Made by a program: the position numbers and the translations under genes
Shown here: positions 37,594 through 44,389 of the stretch, one piece after another
How the letters are laid out: each line of letters begins with the position of its first letter
How positions within the stretch are numbered: the stretch's first letter is position 1
Notes under the pieces: model-generated
Databases searched by the model: none
What the model was told of the DNA's origin: nothing
Seen by the model: only the letters and a program-made list of their open reading frames with translations
Origin: Streptomyces pristinaespiralis
GTDB taxonomy: Bacteria; Actinomycetota; Actinomycetes; Streptomycetales; Streptomycetaceae
NCBI RefSeq assembly: GCF_001278075.1
Contig: NZ_CP011340.1
Span: 3,968,001-4,032,000, forward strand
Length of the DNA stretch: 64,000 nt
Direction of reading: 5' to 3'

Positions 37594-39051
37594 TCAGAAC
37601 GGGAAGCGCGAGCGCCCGTGCTGGACCGAGATCCACTTCTGGGTGGTGAAGGCGTCCAGCATCGAGTCGCCGTTCAGCCTGCCGAGACCGGAGTGCTTCT
37701 CGCCGCCGAAGGGCACGATCGGCTCGTCGTGCACGGTGCCGTCATTGATGTGGATCATCCCGGTGTCCACCCGCTTGGCGAGCCGCACACCCCGCTCCAC
37801 GTCACCGGTGTGCACGGCGCCGCTCAGGCCGTACGGCGTGTCGTTGGCGATCCTGACCGCCTCGTCCTCGCCGTCGAAGGGGACGATCAGTGCCACCGGG
37901 CCGAAGATCTCCTGTGTCAGCACCGGAGAGTCGGCGGGAATGCCGGTGAGCACCGAGGGGGAGACGAGGTTGCCCTCCGTGCCGCCGTGCAGCAGCGCCG
38001 TCGCGCCCGCCTCCACGGTCTGCTCGACCAGCGCGGTGACCGCGTCCGCCTGGGAGGAGTTGATGAGGGGGCCGATGTGGGTCGCCGGGTCCGCCGGGTC
38101 GCCCACCTTGAGGGTCCGCACCTTGGCGACGAACTTCTCGGTGAACTCCTTCTCGACCGAACGGTCCACCAGGATGCGGTTGGCGGCCATGCAGACCTGG
38201 CCCTGGTGCACGTACCGGCTGAAGACCGCGGCGTCCACCGCGTAGTCGATGTCGGCGTCGTCGAGCACGATCAGCGCGCTGTTGCCGCCGAGTTCGAGAA
38301 TGGCGTGCTTGAAGTTGGCCGCGCAGACGGTGGCGACGTGCCGGCCCACCTTGTCGGAGCCGGTGAAGGAGATCACCTTCGGAACGGGGTGCGCTATGAG
38401 CGCGTCGCCTATCTCGGCTATGTCGGTGATCACGACGTTCAGCAGACCGGCGGGCAGCCCCGCCTCCTCGAACACCTTGGCCACCAGCGTGCCACCGCAG
38501 ATCGGGGTGTTCTGGTGCGGCTTGAGGACCACGGCGTTGCCGAGGGCCAGCGCCGGGGCGACCGACTTGACCGACAGCAGGAAGGGGAAGTTGAAGGGGC
38601 TGATGACGCCCACCACGCCGACCGGCACCCGGTAGACGCGGTTCTCCTTGCCGTCGACCGGCGAGGGCAGGATGCGCCCCTCCGGCCGCAGCGCCAGGTG
38701 CACCGCCTCGCGCATGAACTCCTTGGCGAGGTGCAGCTCGAACGCGGCCTTGAGGCGGGTGCCGCCGAGCTCCGCGACGATCGCCTCCGTGATCTCCTGC
38801 TCGCGGTCCTCGATGATCCGCAGGGCCCGCTCGAAGACGGTCCGTCGGGCGTACGGGTTGGTGTCCGCCCACTCCCGCTGCGCGCGCTCCGCCGCCCGGT
38901 AGGCCTGGTCCACCTCGTCGGCCGTGGCCACGGGGATGGAGGCGAGCTTCTCGTCGTCGTACGGATTGAAGTCGATGATGTCCCAGGAGCCGGTGCCCGG
39001 CCTCCACTCGCCGTCTATGTACTGCTGGGCCAGATCGGTGAAGAAGGACAT
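37594..39051 (-). CDS. NAD(P)-dependent aldehyde dehydrogenase
   Basis: 485 residues. The catalytic cysteine is C287 (QGQVCMAANR), the general base E253 (LELGGNSAL), and the oxyanion asparagine lies in PFNFPF; SFTGSDKVG binds the cofactor. The overall sequence resembles benzaldehyde/vanillin-type dehydrogenases, but the substrate cannot be fixed. The stop is followed by a hairpin. The preceding XRE-DUF5753 gene is 62 bp away on the same strand. Confidence 0.95.
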   Translation of the reverse strand: MSFFTDLAQQYIDGEWRPGTGSWDIIDFNPYDDEKLASIPVATADEVDQAYRAAERAQREWADTNPYARRTVFERALRIIEDREQEITEAIVAELGGTRLKAAFELHLAKEFMREAVHLALRPEGRILPSPVDGKENRVYRVPVGVVGVISPFNFPFLLSVKSVAPALALGNAVVLKPHQNTPICGGTLVAKVFEEAGLPAGLLNVVITDIAEIGDALIAHPVPKVISFTGSDKVGRHVATVCAANFKHAILELGGNSALIVLDDADIDYAVDAAVFSRYVHQGQVCMAANRILVDRSVEKEFTEKFVAKVRTLKVGDPADPATHIGPLINSSQADAVTALVEQTVEAGATALLHGGTEGNLVSPSVLTGIPADSPVLTQEIFGPVALIVPFDGEDEAVRIANDTPYGLSGAVHTGDVERGVRLAKRVDTGMIHINDGTVHDEPIVPFGGEKHSGLGRLNGDSMLDAFTTQKWISVQHGRSRFPF

Positions 39052-39113
39052 GTGATCCCTTACTCCAGAGGCATGGGCACGGACGTCTGATGTGGCGTCA
39101 TCGTACTTATGTT

Positions 39114-39947
39114 TCAGATGAGTTGGAGGAGACCCCGAAGAAGGTCCCGGGTCTCGGCCGGATCAGGACTGTCCTCGGTCAGCCTTTCCATCACCCGCTC
39201 GTACTGGGCGACCTCCTCGCGCTTGTCCAGATACAGCGCGCTGGTCAGCTGCTCGAGGTAGACGATGTCGGAGAGGTCCGACTCCGGGAAGCGCAGCATG
39301 GTGAACGCGCCGCTCTCGCCCGCGTGGCCGCCGAAACTGAAGGGCACCACCTGGAGCGTGATGTTCGGGTGCTCCGAGACCTCGATCAGATGGCGCAGCT
39401 GGGCCTGCATCACCGCCCGGTCACCGTACGGGCGGCGCAGGGCGGCCTCGTCCAGCACGGCGTGCAGGTGCGGGGCGCGCTCGGAGACGAGGGTCTTCTG
39501 GCGCTCCAGGCGCAGCGCGACCCGGCGATCGATCTCGGCGCGGGGCGCGTCCGGCATGCCGCGGGTGACGACGGCGTGAGCGTACGCCTCCGTCTGCAGC
39601 AGCCCGTGCACGAACTGCACCTCGTAGATACGGATCAGCGAGGCGGCGCCCTCGAGCCCGATGTATGTCTGGAACCAGCCGGGCAGTACGTCACCGAAGC
39701 TGTGCCACCAGCCGGCGACGTTGGCCTCCTTGGCGAGTCCGAGCAGCGCGTCGCGTTCGCTGTCGTCGGCGACGCCGTAGAGCGTCAGCAGGTCCTCCAC
39801 GTCGCGCGCCTTGAAGCTCACCCGGCCCAACTCCATACGGCTGATCTTGGATTCGGACGCGCGGATCGAGTAGCCGGCCGCCTCTCGCGTGATGCCACGC
39901 GATTCCCTGAGCCTTCTGAGCTGCGAGCCCAGCAGGATGCGCCGCAC
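39114..39947 (-). CDS. XRE-family regulator with DUF5753 (WhiJ type)
   Basis: About 277 residues. The helix-turn-helix lies at about 8-62 (LRRLRESRGITREAAGYSI), followed by a DUF5753 domain with AGWWHSFGDVLPGWFQTYIG and an EAYAHAV region. The GTG at 39947 is preceded by GGAGG seven bases away, so it is preferred over an ATG at 40034 with no proper ribosome site; both are in frame. With the ATP-binding protein and DUF397 gene downstream in the window it makes a WhiJ-type developmental-control set. Likely binds the repeated sites described separately. Confidence 0.88.
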   Translation of the reverse strand: MRRILLGSQLRRLRESRGITREAAGYSIRASESKISRMELGRVSFKARDVEDLLTLYGVADDSERDALLGLAKEANVAGWWHSFGDVLPGWFQTYIGLEGAASLIRIYEVQFVHGLLQTEAYAHAVVTRGMPDAPRAEIDRRVALRLERQKTLVSERAPHLHAVLDEAALRRPYGDRAVMQAQLRHLIEVSEHPNITLQVVPFSFGGHAGESGAFTMLRFPESDLSDIVYLEQLTSALYLDKREEVAQYERVMERLTEDSPDPAETRDLLRGLLQLI

Positions 39948-40348
39948 CACCGAACCTCCGCCCGGGCCCTCGGCACGGGACTGTTCCCACGACCACGCTG
40001 ACTCGCCTGCTGCCACGGCTTCGACCCTCCCCATCCTTGCTGTGCACGCTCTGTTCGCTCGACACCGATGCTTCCGGAGGGTCCCCCCGAACCCCAAGAG
40101 CCGGATTCTGCCACCAAAACGCTTCAGCCCGTACTCATTCGATTACTGAAATGAGAAGGCGTCAGGCAGAGCGCGCAAGATATTGGTGGAAGAAATGAGC
40201 AAGAAACGGCACGGGGGCGGACAGGTCCGGCGCGTGCACGTGCATCTGCCCTTGCATCTGCCCTACGCATTCGGAACCATGGTCCTCGCGCACCTGCGTG
40301 CTCGTTCGTGTTGTAGCGTCACAGCCGCGATTCCCGGGAGTGCCTCGC
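39948..40348. other. Intergenic region between WhiJ-type regulator and ATPase gene
   Basis: A 401-bp stretch with no supported gene. The part 40100-40210 is unusually AT-rich for this genome, with CTCATT/AATGAG inverted halves at 40134 and 40150. Two 12-bp iterons lie at 40240-40263. If the longer regulator start (40034) were right, the first 87 bp would be coding. Confidence 0.6.
40240..40263 (+). repeat. WhiJ-set iterons upstream of the ATP-binding protein gene
   Basis: Two adjacent 12-bp units, GTGCATCTGCCC and TTGCATCTGCCC, preceded by GTGCAC. They lie about 85-110 bp upstream of the ATPase start. The reverse complement of the first unit recurs at 41244-41255 upstream of the DUF397 gene. 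Confidence 0.7.
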
Positions 40349-40843
40349 ATGGGACCGAATGGATCCACCATGCTCGAGCCGTTACGGCAGGGCCTTCCCC
40401 CCTTCGACCCCGCGGCCGTCTCGAGTTCCGCCTCGTGTGCCCTGCCCGCCCGCTTCGAAGCGGTGCGCGGCGCCCGCCTGTTCACCAAGAACACACTGGG
40501 CCAGTGGCAGCTCGACGAACGCTTCGACGATGTCGCCCTGGTCGTGTCCGAGCTCGTGACCAACGCCCTGCGGCACGCCCTGCCCTCCGACGGCGCCCCG
40601 CACGAGCCCGCGAAAGAGGCTCCGGTCCGGCTGCACCTGATGCGGTGGACCGGCCGACTGGTGTGCGCGGTGCGCGACCCCAGCCACGACGGCCCCCGGT
40701 CGCGGCAGTCCGAGGAGGACTTCGCCGCCGAGTCCGGCCGCGGACTGTTCCTGGTCGACTCCTTCAGCGACGGCTGGGGCTGGCACCCGCTCGCCGGGTC
40801 GCTCCGCGGCAAGGTCGTCTGGGCACTGTTCCGTCTGAACTAG
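40349..40843 (+). CDS. ATP-binding protein (RsbW-like anti-sigma regulatory HATPase)
   Basis: 164 residues with the GHKL/HATPase_c_2 fold of RsbW/SpoIIAB-like proteins: N box VVSELVTNALRHA and later G box SGRGLFLVDSF. No kinase partner domain. ATG 40349 follows GGGAG by 8 nt and is preferred over other in-frame ATGs. Convergent with the DUF397 gene and preceded by iterons shared with it. Together with the XRE-DUF5753 gene this is the typical WhiJ-type triad of streptomycetes. Binding target unknown. Confidence 0.88.
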   Translation: MGPNGSTMLEPLRQGLPPFDPAAVSSSASCALPARFEAVRGARLFTKNTLGQWQLDERFDDVALVVSELVTNALRHALPSDGAPHEPAKEAPVRLHLMRWTGRLVCAVRDPSHDGPRSRQSEEDFAAESGRGLFLVDSFSDGWGWHPLAGSLRGKVVWALFRLN

Positions 40844-40915
40844 GGCCTCTCGTCCGGCGCCACGCCCGGCGCCGGTCGCGCGCCTCGTTCCGAAGCGCGT
40901 CCGTGCGGCCGGGCG

Positions 40916-41158
40916 TCACGCCCCCGCGATCAGGTGATCGAACTCCCCGTCCTTGACGCCCAGAAGCAGCGCTTCTATCTCGGCGGGCGTGTAGACGAGC
41001 GCGGGCCCGTCGGGGTGCCGCGAATTGCGCATCGCCACGTCGCCGTCCGGCAGCCTGGCCAGCTCCACGCACGAACCCTGCGAATTGCTGTGCCGGCTCT
41101 TCTGCCAGACGACCCCGCGAAGCTCCGTCGCCGCCATGCCGTTGTAGACCTGGTGCAC
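40916..41158 (-). CDS. DUF397 protein (WhiJ-associated small protein)
   Basis: 80 residues with the DUF397 pattern: WQKSRHSNSQGSCVELARL, VAMRNSRHPDGPAL, then the C-terminal LLLGVKDGEFDHL. GTG 41158 is chosen because GGGAG precedes it by about six bases; ATG 41137 (MAATELRGV) is also possible. Partner of XRE-DUF5753 proteins in Streptomyces, thought to antagonise or modulate them. Upstream iterons match those before the ATP-binding protein. Confidence 0.88.
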   Translation of the reverse strand: MHQVYNGMAATELRGVVWQKSRHSNSQGSCVELARLPDGDVAMRNSRHPDGPALVYTPAEIEALLLGVKDGEFDHLIAGA

Positions 41159-41218
41159 AAGTCGCTCCCGGGGTGCAAGGTGCAAGTGTCAACTATCCGG
41201 GATCATAGCTGTGTTCAC

Positions 41219-41255
41219 ATGCAGATGCATGGGCCGGATGCACGGGCAGATGCAC
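41219..41255 (-). repeat. WhiJ-set iterons upstream of the DUF397 gene
   Basis: Three related units read on the plus strand: ATGCAGATGCAT (41219), GGCCGGATGCAC (41232) and GGGCAGATGCAC (41244). The last is the exact reverse complement of the 12-bp unit at 40240-40251, followed in both places by the same GTGCAC context. Confidence 0.7.
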
Positions 41256-41391
41256 GTGCACGCGGGGTGTTCCCGCGGTTACAGCAGCGGCGCCCTCACC
41301 CATGAAGACGTCTGCCGCCGCCGATCGGTGCCATCCTTCGCGACCCGGTTCCGGCTCCCCTTCGGGACTACGTACGGCGGGCCCCGCCCGT

Positions 41392-41640
41392 TCAGCCGGC
41401 CGAGCCGGAGGTGTAGGGCAGCAGCGCCATCTCCCTCGCGTTCTTGATGGCGCGGGCCAGTTGCCGCTGCTGCTGGGCACTCACCCGGGTCACCCGGCGA
41501 CTGCGGATCTTCCCCCGGTCGGAGATGAACTTCCGCAGCAGATCGGTGTCCTTGTAGTCGATGTAGGTGATGCGGGCCCGGTCCAGCGGATTGGGGCGGG
41601 ACTTGAGCGGGGTGCGCGGGTCCTTGCGGCGGGGTGACAT
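41392..41640 (-). CDS. rpsR: 30S ribosomal protein S18, zinc-independent paralogue
   Basis: 82 residues: S18 core [19 protein letters not shown] and [23 protein letters not shown], quoted in parts. No cysteine is present, so it is the zinc-independent type. GGAGGT precedes ATG 41640. Last gene of the minus-strand rpmG-rpmE-CobW-rpsR run; starts one base after the CobW-like stop. Replaces the zinc-binding form when Zur releases the operon. Confidence 0.95.
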   Translation of the reverse strand: MSPRRKDPRTPLKSRPNPLDRARITYIDYKDTDLLRKFISDRGKIRSRRVTRVSAQQQRQLARAIKNAREMALLPYTSGSAG

Positions 41641-41641
41641 G

Positions 41642-42778
41642 TCAGACCTCCAGGAGGGAGTCGAAGGCGGGCGGCAGCCGCTTCCAGGCCTCGCGGCCCG
41701 CGGCGTACTCGGCGTCGGTCAGCAGGCACGACTCGAGCAGCTGCTCGAGTCCGTCGCGGTCGAGCCCCGGCGAGGTGAACACCAGGTGCTGGCAGCGGTC
41801 GCCGTGCTCGGGGTGCCAGTCCAGCGCGGCGGCCGCCCGGCGCACCGGCGGGACCATCTCCCAGGCGGCGTCGGGCAGCGAGGCGAGCCAGGGCCCCGCG
41901 CTCTCGACGCAGAGCGCGCCACCGGCCGCGTCCCAGGCCAGCAGGGTGTCGGGCCGGTCGGCGAGCCAGAACCGGCCGCGGCTGCGGGCCGCAGCGCAGG
42001 TCAGGTCCTCCAGCGCCTGGTAGAGGCGTTCGGGATGGAAGGGCCGGCAGTGGTGCCACACATAGGTGGCGACGCCGCAGTCGTCGGCCTCCTGCGGCAG
42101 CAGGGCGCAGGCCGGATGCTGCGCGGCGGCGGCCGCCTCCACGTCGAACCCGGCGACGGCCGCGGCGACCAGCTCCTCGCCGTCCACCGCGATCCGGCGG
42201 GCCGTCGGGTGCAGCTGCGTGAGCAGCGCGCGGTCCTCGTCGTCCGCGTCGTCGCTGTCGACGAGGGCGAGGACCGGCGGGTACTCCAGCTGACGCGCCC
42301 AGGTGTCCGCGATCGTGCGCCGGTCCGTGGCCGCGGCGGCGAGGCCCGCGTCGGCGAGGTCGTCGCCGTTGGCGAGATACGGCAGCAGAAGTGCGGGGTC
42401 CACGGCGGTCATCACCGAGGTCAGGGCGAGGCCTTCGCCGCCGTGCGCGGCGATCACCTCGGCCATGGCCTTGGGCTCGACCGAGTCCCACAGCTCGACG
42501 ATCGCGAGGCCGGTGGCGCCGTCCGTGGCGAGCCGCGCCAGTTCGGGCACCAGGTCCTCACGCAGAGCGCAGCAGGCACAGTCGTTGACGAGCGGCGTCT
42601 CGCCGGTGTCCCGGACACCCCGCGCGTCGCGGACGGTCCTGAGGACCGTGCCCCGCCCGGCGGTCGAGAGGTCGTGGTGGAGGGCGACGCTGCCGGGCAC
42701 CGCGGCGAGCAGCCGTTCCACGGTGGCCCGGCGGGCGTCGGAGTGGAGCCCGCCGACGAGTGCGACGGGCAGCGTCAC
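41642..42778 (-). CDS. CobW/COG0523-like protein lacking the P-loop
   Basis: 378 residues. It carries the CobW-family metal motif CACCAL (CxCC) after [12 protein letters not shown], and a C-terminal CobW-type domain with [15 protein letters not shown]. The start [20 protein letters not shown] aligns with the GTPase P-loop region but lacks GxGKT. A GTP metallochaperone function by that loop is therefore doubtful. GTG 42778 overlaps the rpmE stop by GTGA. Located within the Zur-controlled ribosomal cluster, so a role in zinc allocation is likely but not shown. Confidence 0.85.
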   Translation of the reverse strand: MTLPVALVGGLHSDARRATVERLLAAVPGSVALHHDLSTAGRGTVLRTVRDARGVRDTGETPLVNDCACCALREDLVPELARLATDGATGLAIVELWDSVEPKAMAEVIAAHGGEGLALTSVMTAVDPALLLPYLANGDDLADAGLAAAATDRRTIADTWARQLEYPPVLALVDSDDADDEDRALLTQLHPTARRIAVDGEELVAAAVAGFDVEAAAAAQHPACALLPQEADDCGVATYVWHHCRPFHPERLYQALEDLTCAAARSRGRFWLADRPDTLLAWDAAGGALCVESAGPWLASLPDAAWEMVPPVRRAAAALDWHPEHGDRCQHLVFTSPGLDRDGLEQLLESCLLTDAEYAAGREAWKRLPPAFDSLLEV

Positions 42779-43023
42779 CGTCGGCCTCCGTACCGGCGCT
42801 CGAAGCGCTCGACGCGGCCGGCGGTGTCGAGCACGCGTGCCGTCCCCGTGTAGAAGGGGTGGCTCGCGGAGGAGATCTCCACGTCGATGACCGGGTAGGT
42901 GTTGCCGTCCTCCCAGTCGACGGTCCTGTCGCTGGTGGCCGTCGACCGGGTCAGGAAGGCGAAGCCGGCGGCCTTGTCGCGGAAGACCACGGGCGCGTAC
43001 GGCGGGTGGATACCGGGCTTCAT
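42775..43023 (-). CDS. rpmE2: 50S ribosomal protein L31, type B (zinc-independent)
   Basis: 82 residues: [20 protein letters not shown] and [24 protein letters not shown], quoted in parts, fit type B L31. No CxxC motif. The ATG at 43023 is one base beyond the rpmG stop (43025). Overlaps the CobW-like gene start. Confidence 0.96.
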   Translation of the reverse strand: MKPGIHPPYAPVVFRDKAAGFAFLTRSTATSDRTVDWEDGNTYPVIDVEISSASHPFYTGTARVLDTAGRVERFERRYGGRR

Positions 43024-43024
43024 G

Positions 43025-43189
43025 TCAGCGCTCCTCTCGGAAGTCGACGTGGCGGCCGGCGACCGGGTCGTACTTGCGAAGGGTCAGCCGGTCGGGGTCG
43101 TTACGGCGGTTCTTGCGGGTGACGTAGGTGTAGCCGGTGCCCGCGGTGGAGCGGAGCTTGATGACCGGGCGGATGTCGTTGCGAGCCAT
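43025..43189 (-). CDS. rpmG: 50S ribosomal protein L33, zinc-independent paralogue
   Basis: 54 residues, [20 protein letters not shown] at the start and ending FREER; no cysteines. Ends at 43025 directly before rpmE2. No ribosome binding site is visible before ATG 43189; instead a TATACT box (43196-43201, minus strand) ends six bases before the ATG, so the transcript is probably leaderless. A Zur box overlaps this promoter. Confidence 0.96.
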   Translation of the reverse strand: MARNDIRPVIKLRSTAGTGYTYVTRKNRRNDPDRLTLRKYDPVAGRHVDFREER

Positions 43190-43195
43190 GGGGCT

Positions 43196-43201
43196 AGTAT
43201 A
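43196..43201 (-). promoter_or_regulatory. -10 box of the leaderless rpmG transcript
   Basis: TATACT on the minus strand, six bases (AGCCCC) before the rpmG ATG, so transcription should start at the A of ATG. Overlaps the Zur box edge. Confidence 0.6.
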
Positions 43202-43217
43202 TGGAAATGATTTCCAT
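43201..43217. promoter_or_regulatory. Zur box between divergent zinc-independent ribosomal genes
   Basis: ATGGAAATGATTTCCAT, a perfect 7-3-7 palindrome resembling the streptomycete Zur consensus (TGAAAATGATTTTCA as I recall). It lies 12 bp from the rpmG ATG and 34 bp from the rpmB ATG, so one site can repress both directions. Confidence 0.92.
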
Positions 43218-43250
43218 TACCAAACGAGCTCTCACGAGAGGTGCATCACC

Positions 43251-43487
43251 ATGTCCGCGCACTGCATGCTGACCGGGGCACAGCCCGGCTTCGGCAACCG
43301 GATCTCCCACTCGCACCGGCGCACGTCCCGCCGCTTCGACCCGAACATCCAGCGCAAGCGCTACTGGCTCCCCGGCGAGGGCCGCCATGTCCGCCTCACG
43401 CTCAGCGCCCGGGCGGTCAAGACCGTCGACGTCATCGGCGTCGAGGCCGCCGTCGCCCGGATCCGCGCCCGGGGAGTGAAGATCTGA
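43251..43487 (+). CDS. rpmB: 50S ribosomal protein L28, zinc-independent paralogue
   Basis: 78 residues; [20 protein letters not shown] is typical L28. Only one cysteine (C5), without the paired Cys motifs of the zinc-binding form. ATG 43251 has GAGAGGTG upstream. Shares one base with the rpsN start (TGATG). Confidence 0.96.
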   Translation: MSAHCMLTGAQPGFGNRISHSHRRTSRRFDPNIQRKRYWLPGEGRHVRLTLSARAVKTVDVIGVEAAVARIRARGVKI

Positions 43488-43792
43488 TGGCGAAGAGGAG
43501 CAAGGTCGCACGCAACGAGCACCGCAAGGCGGTCGTCGAGCGCTATGCCGCGCGGCGGGCGGAGTTGAAGGAGATCATCCGCAGGCCGGACACGAGCGAG
43601 GCCGACCGGCGCGCCGCACAGGCGGAGTTGCGACGTCAGCCGCGCGACGCCAGCCCGACGCGCGTCCGCAACAGGGACGGGGTGGACGGCCGGCCCCGCG
43701 GCCACCTGCGGAAGTTCGGGCTCTCCAGGGTGCGGATGCGTGAGCAGGCGCACGCCGGCTTCCTTCCCGGAGTACGCAAGTCCTCCTGGTAG
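43487..43792 (+). CDS. rpsN: 30S ribosomal protein S14, zinc-independent paralogue
   Basis: 101 residues, the longer cysteine-free S14 type. Signature segments are [39 protein letters not shown] and [20 protein letters not shown], quoted in parts. The start overlaps the rpmB stop. Second gene of the plus-strand half of the Zur-controlled cluster. Confidence 0.97.
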   Translation: MAKRSKVARNEHRKAVVERYAARRAELKEIIRRPDTSEADRRAAQAELRRQPRDASPTRVRNRDGVDGRPRGHLRKFGLSRVRMREQAHAGFLPGVRKSSW

Positions 43793-43830
43793 CTTGGCGC
43801 CGTCTTGCTATCGATCAGGGGGACGGATCA

Positions 43831-44313
43831 GTGCTCAACCTCGTACGTACATCGGCCGTCGCGGCGGGCCTCGTCGCGGCCCTCGCGCTGACCGGATGCG
43901 GCAGTGGCGAAAGCGACGACGCCGGCAAGGACAAGGCCACGGCCTCGCCCACGGATGCCGGCGGCGACAGCAGCGGCGGCGGCGAGGGCAGGCCCCGTGA
44001 CATCGAGGGCACCTGGACCGGTCTCAGCGACGGGAAGCCGGTCGCGCTGTCCGTCCAGGGCTCGAACGCCGCGATCGTCGCCGACGGGCACGCCTGCACC
44101 GGCGAGGTGCAGGACACGGGCAAGCAGATGCTCGCGCTGAAGTGCGCGGACGGGAACACGGACCGCACCATGGGCTCGATCGAGTCCAACGACGGGACGA
44201 CGCTGGTCATCTCGTGGGACGCCGGCAAGAAGGACACGCTCAAGAAGAGCGAGGCGGGCGCCCTGCCCGACGGTCTGCCGACCGGGATGCCGACAAACGT
44301 CCCGGCCCCGTGA
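43831..44313 (+). CDS. Lipoprotein, function unknown
   Basis: 160 residues. Signal peptide with lipobox LTGC (C23), then a Gly/Ser/Asp linker. The mature domain contains GTWTGLSDGKPVALSVQG, two cysteines (HACTGEV, LKCADGN) likely forming a disulfide, and a proline-rich end. GTG 43831 follows a G-rich ribosome site. Close behind rpsN (38 bp) but probably an independent gene. No recognised family. Confidence 0.82.
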   Translation: MLNLVRTSAVAAGLVAALALTGCGSGESDDAGKDKATASPTDAGGDSSGGGEGRPRDIEGTWTGLSDGKPVALSVQGSNAAIVADGHACTGEVQDTGKQMLALKCADGNTDRTMGSIESNDGTTLVISWDAGKKDTLKKSEAGALPDGLPTGMPTNVPAP

Positions 44314-44338
44314 CGTGACGGCGTGACGGCTGCGGTGA

Positions 44339-44359
44339 GCCGCCGGCCGGACCGGCGGC
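44339..44359. terminator. Hairpin between convergent lipoprotein and FUSC genes
   Basis: An 8-bp stem (GCCGCCGG/CCGGCGGC) with a 5-nt loop, about 25 nt past the lipoprotein stop. Confidence 0.5.
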
Positions 44360-44389
44360 GGTGAGCCGCGCCGCACGTCGCCTCGCCCC

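Noticed and set aside
39948..40034. Upstream ATG 40034 for the WhiJ-type regulator
   Set aside because: No ribosome site there; GTG 39947 has GGAGG seven bases away and gives normal family length. Not fully excluded.
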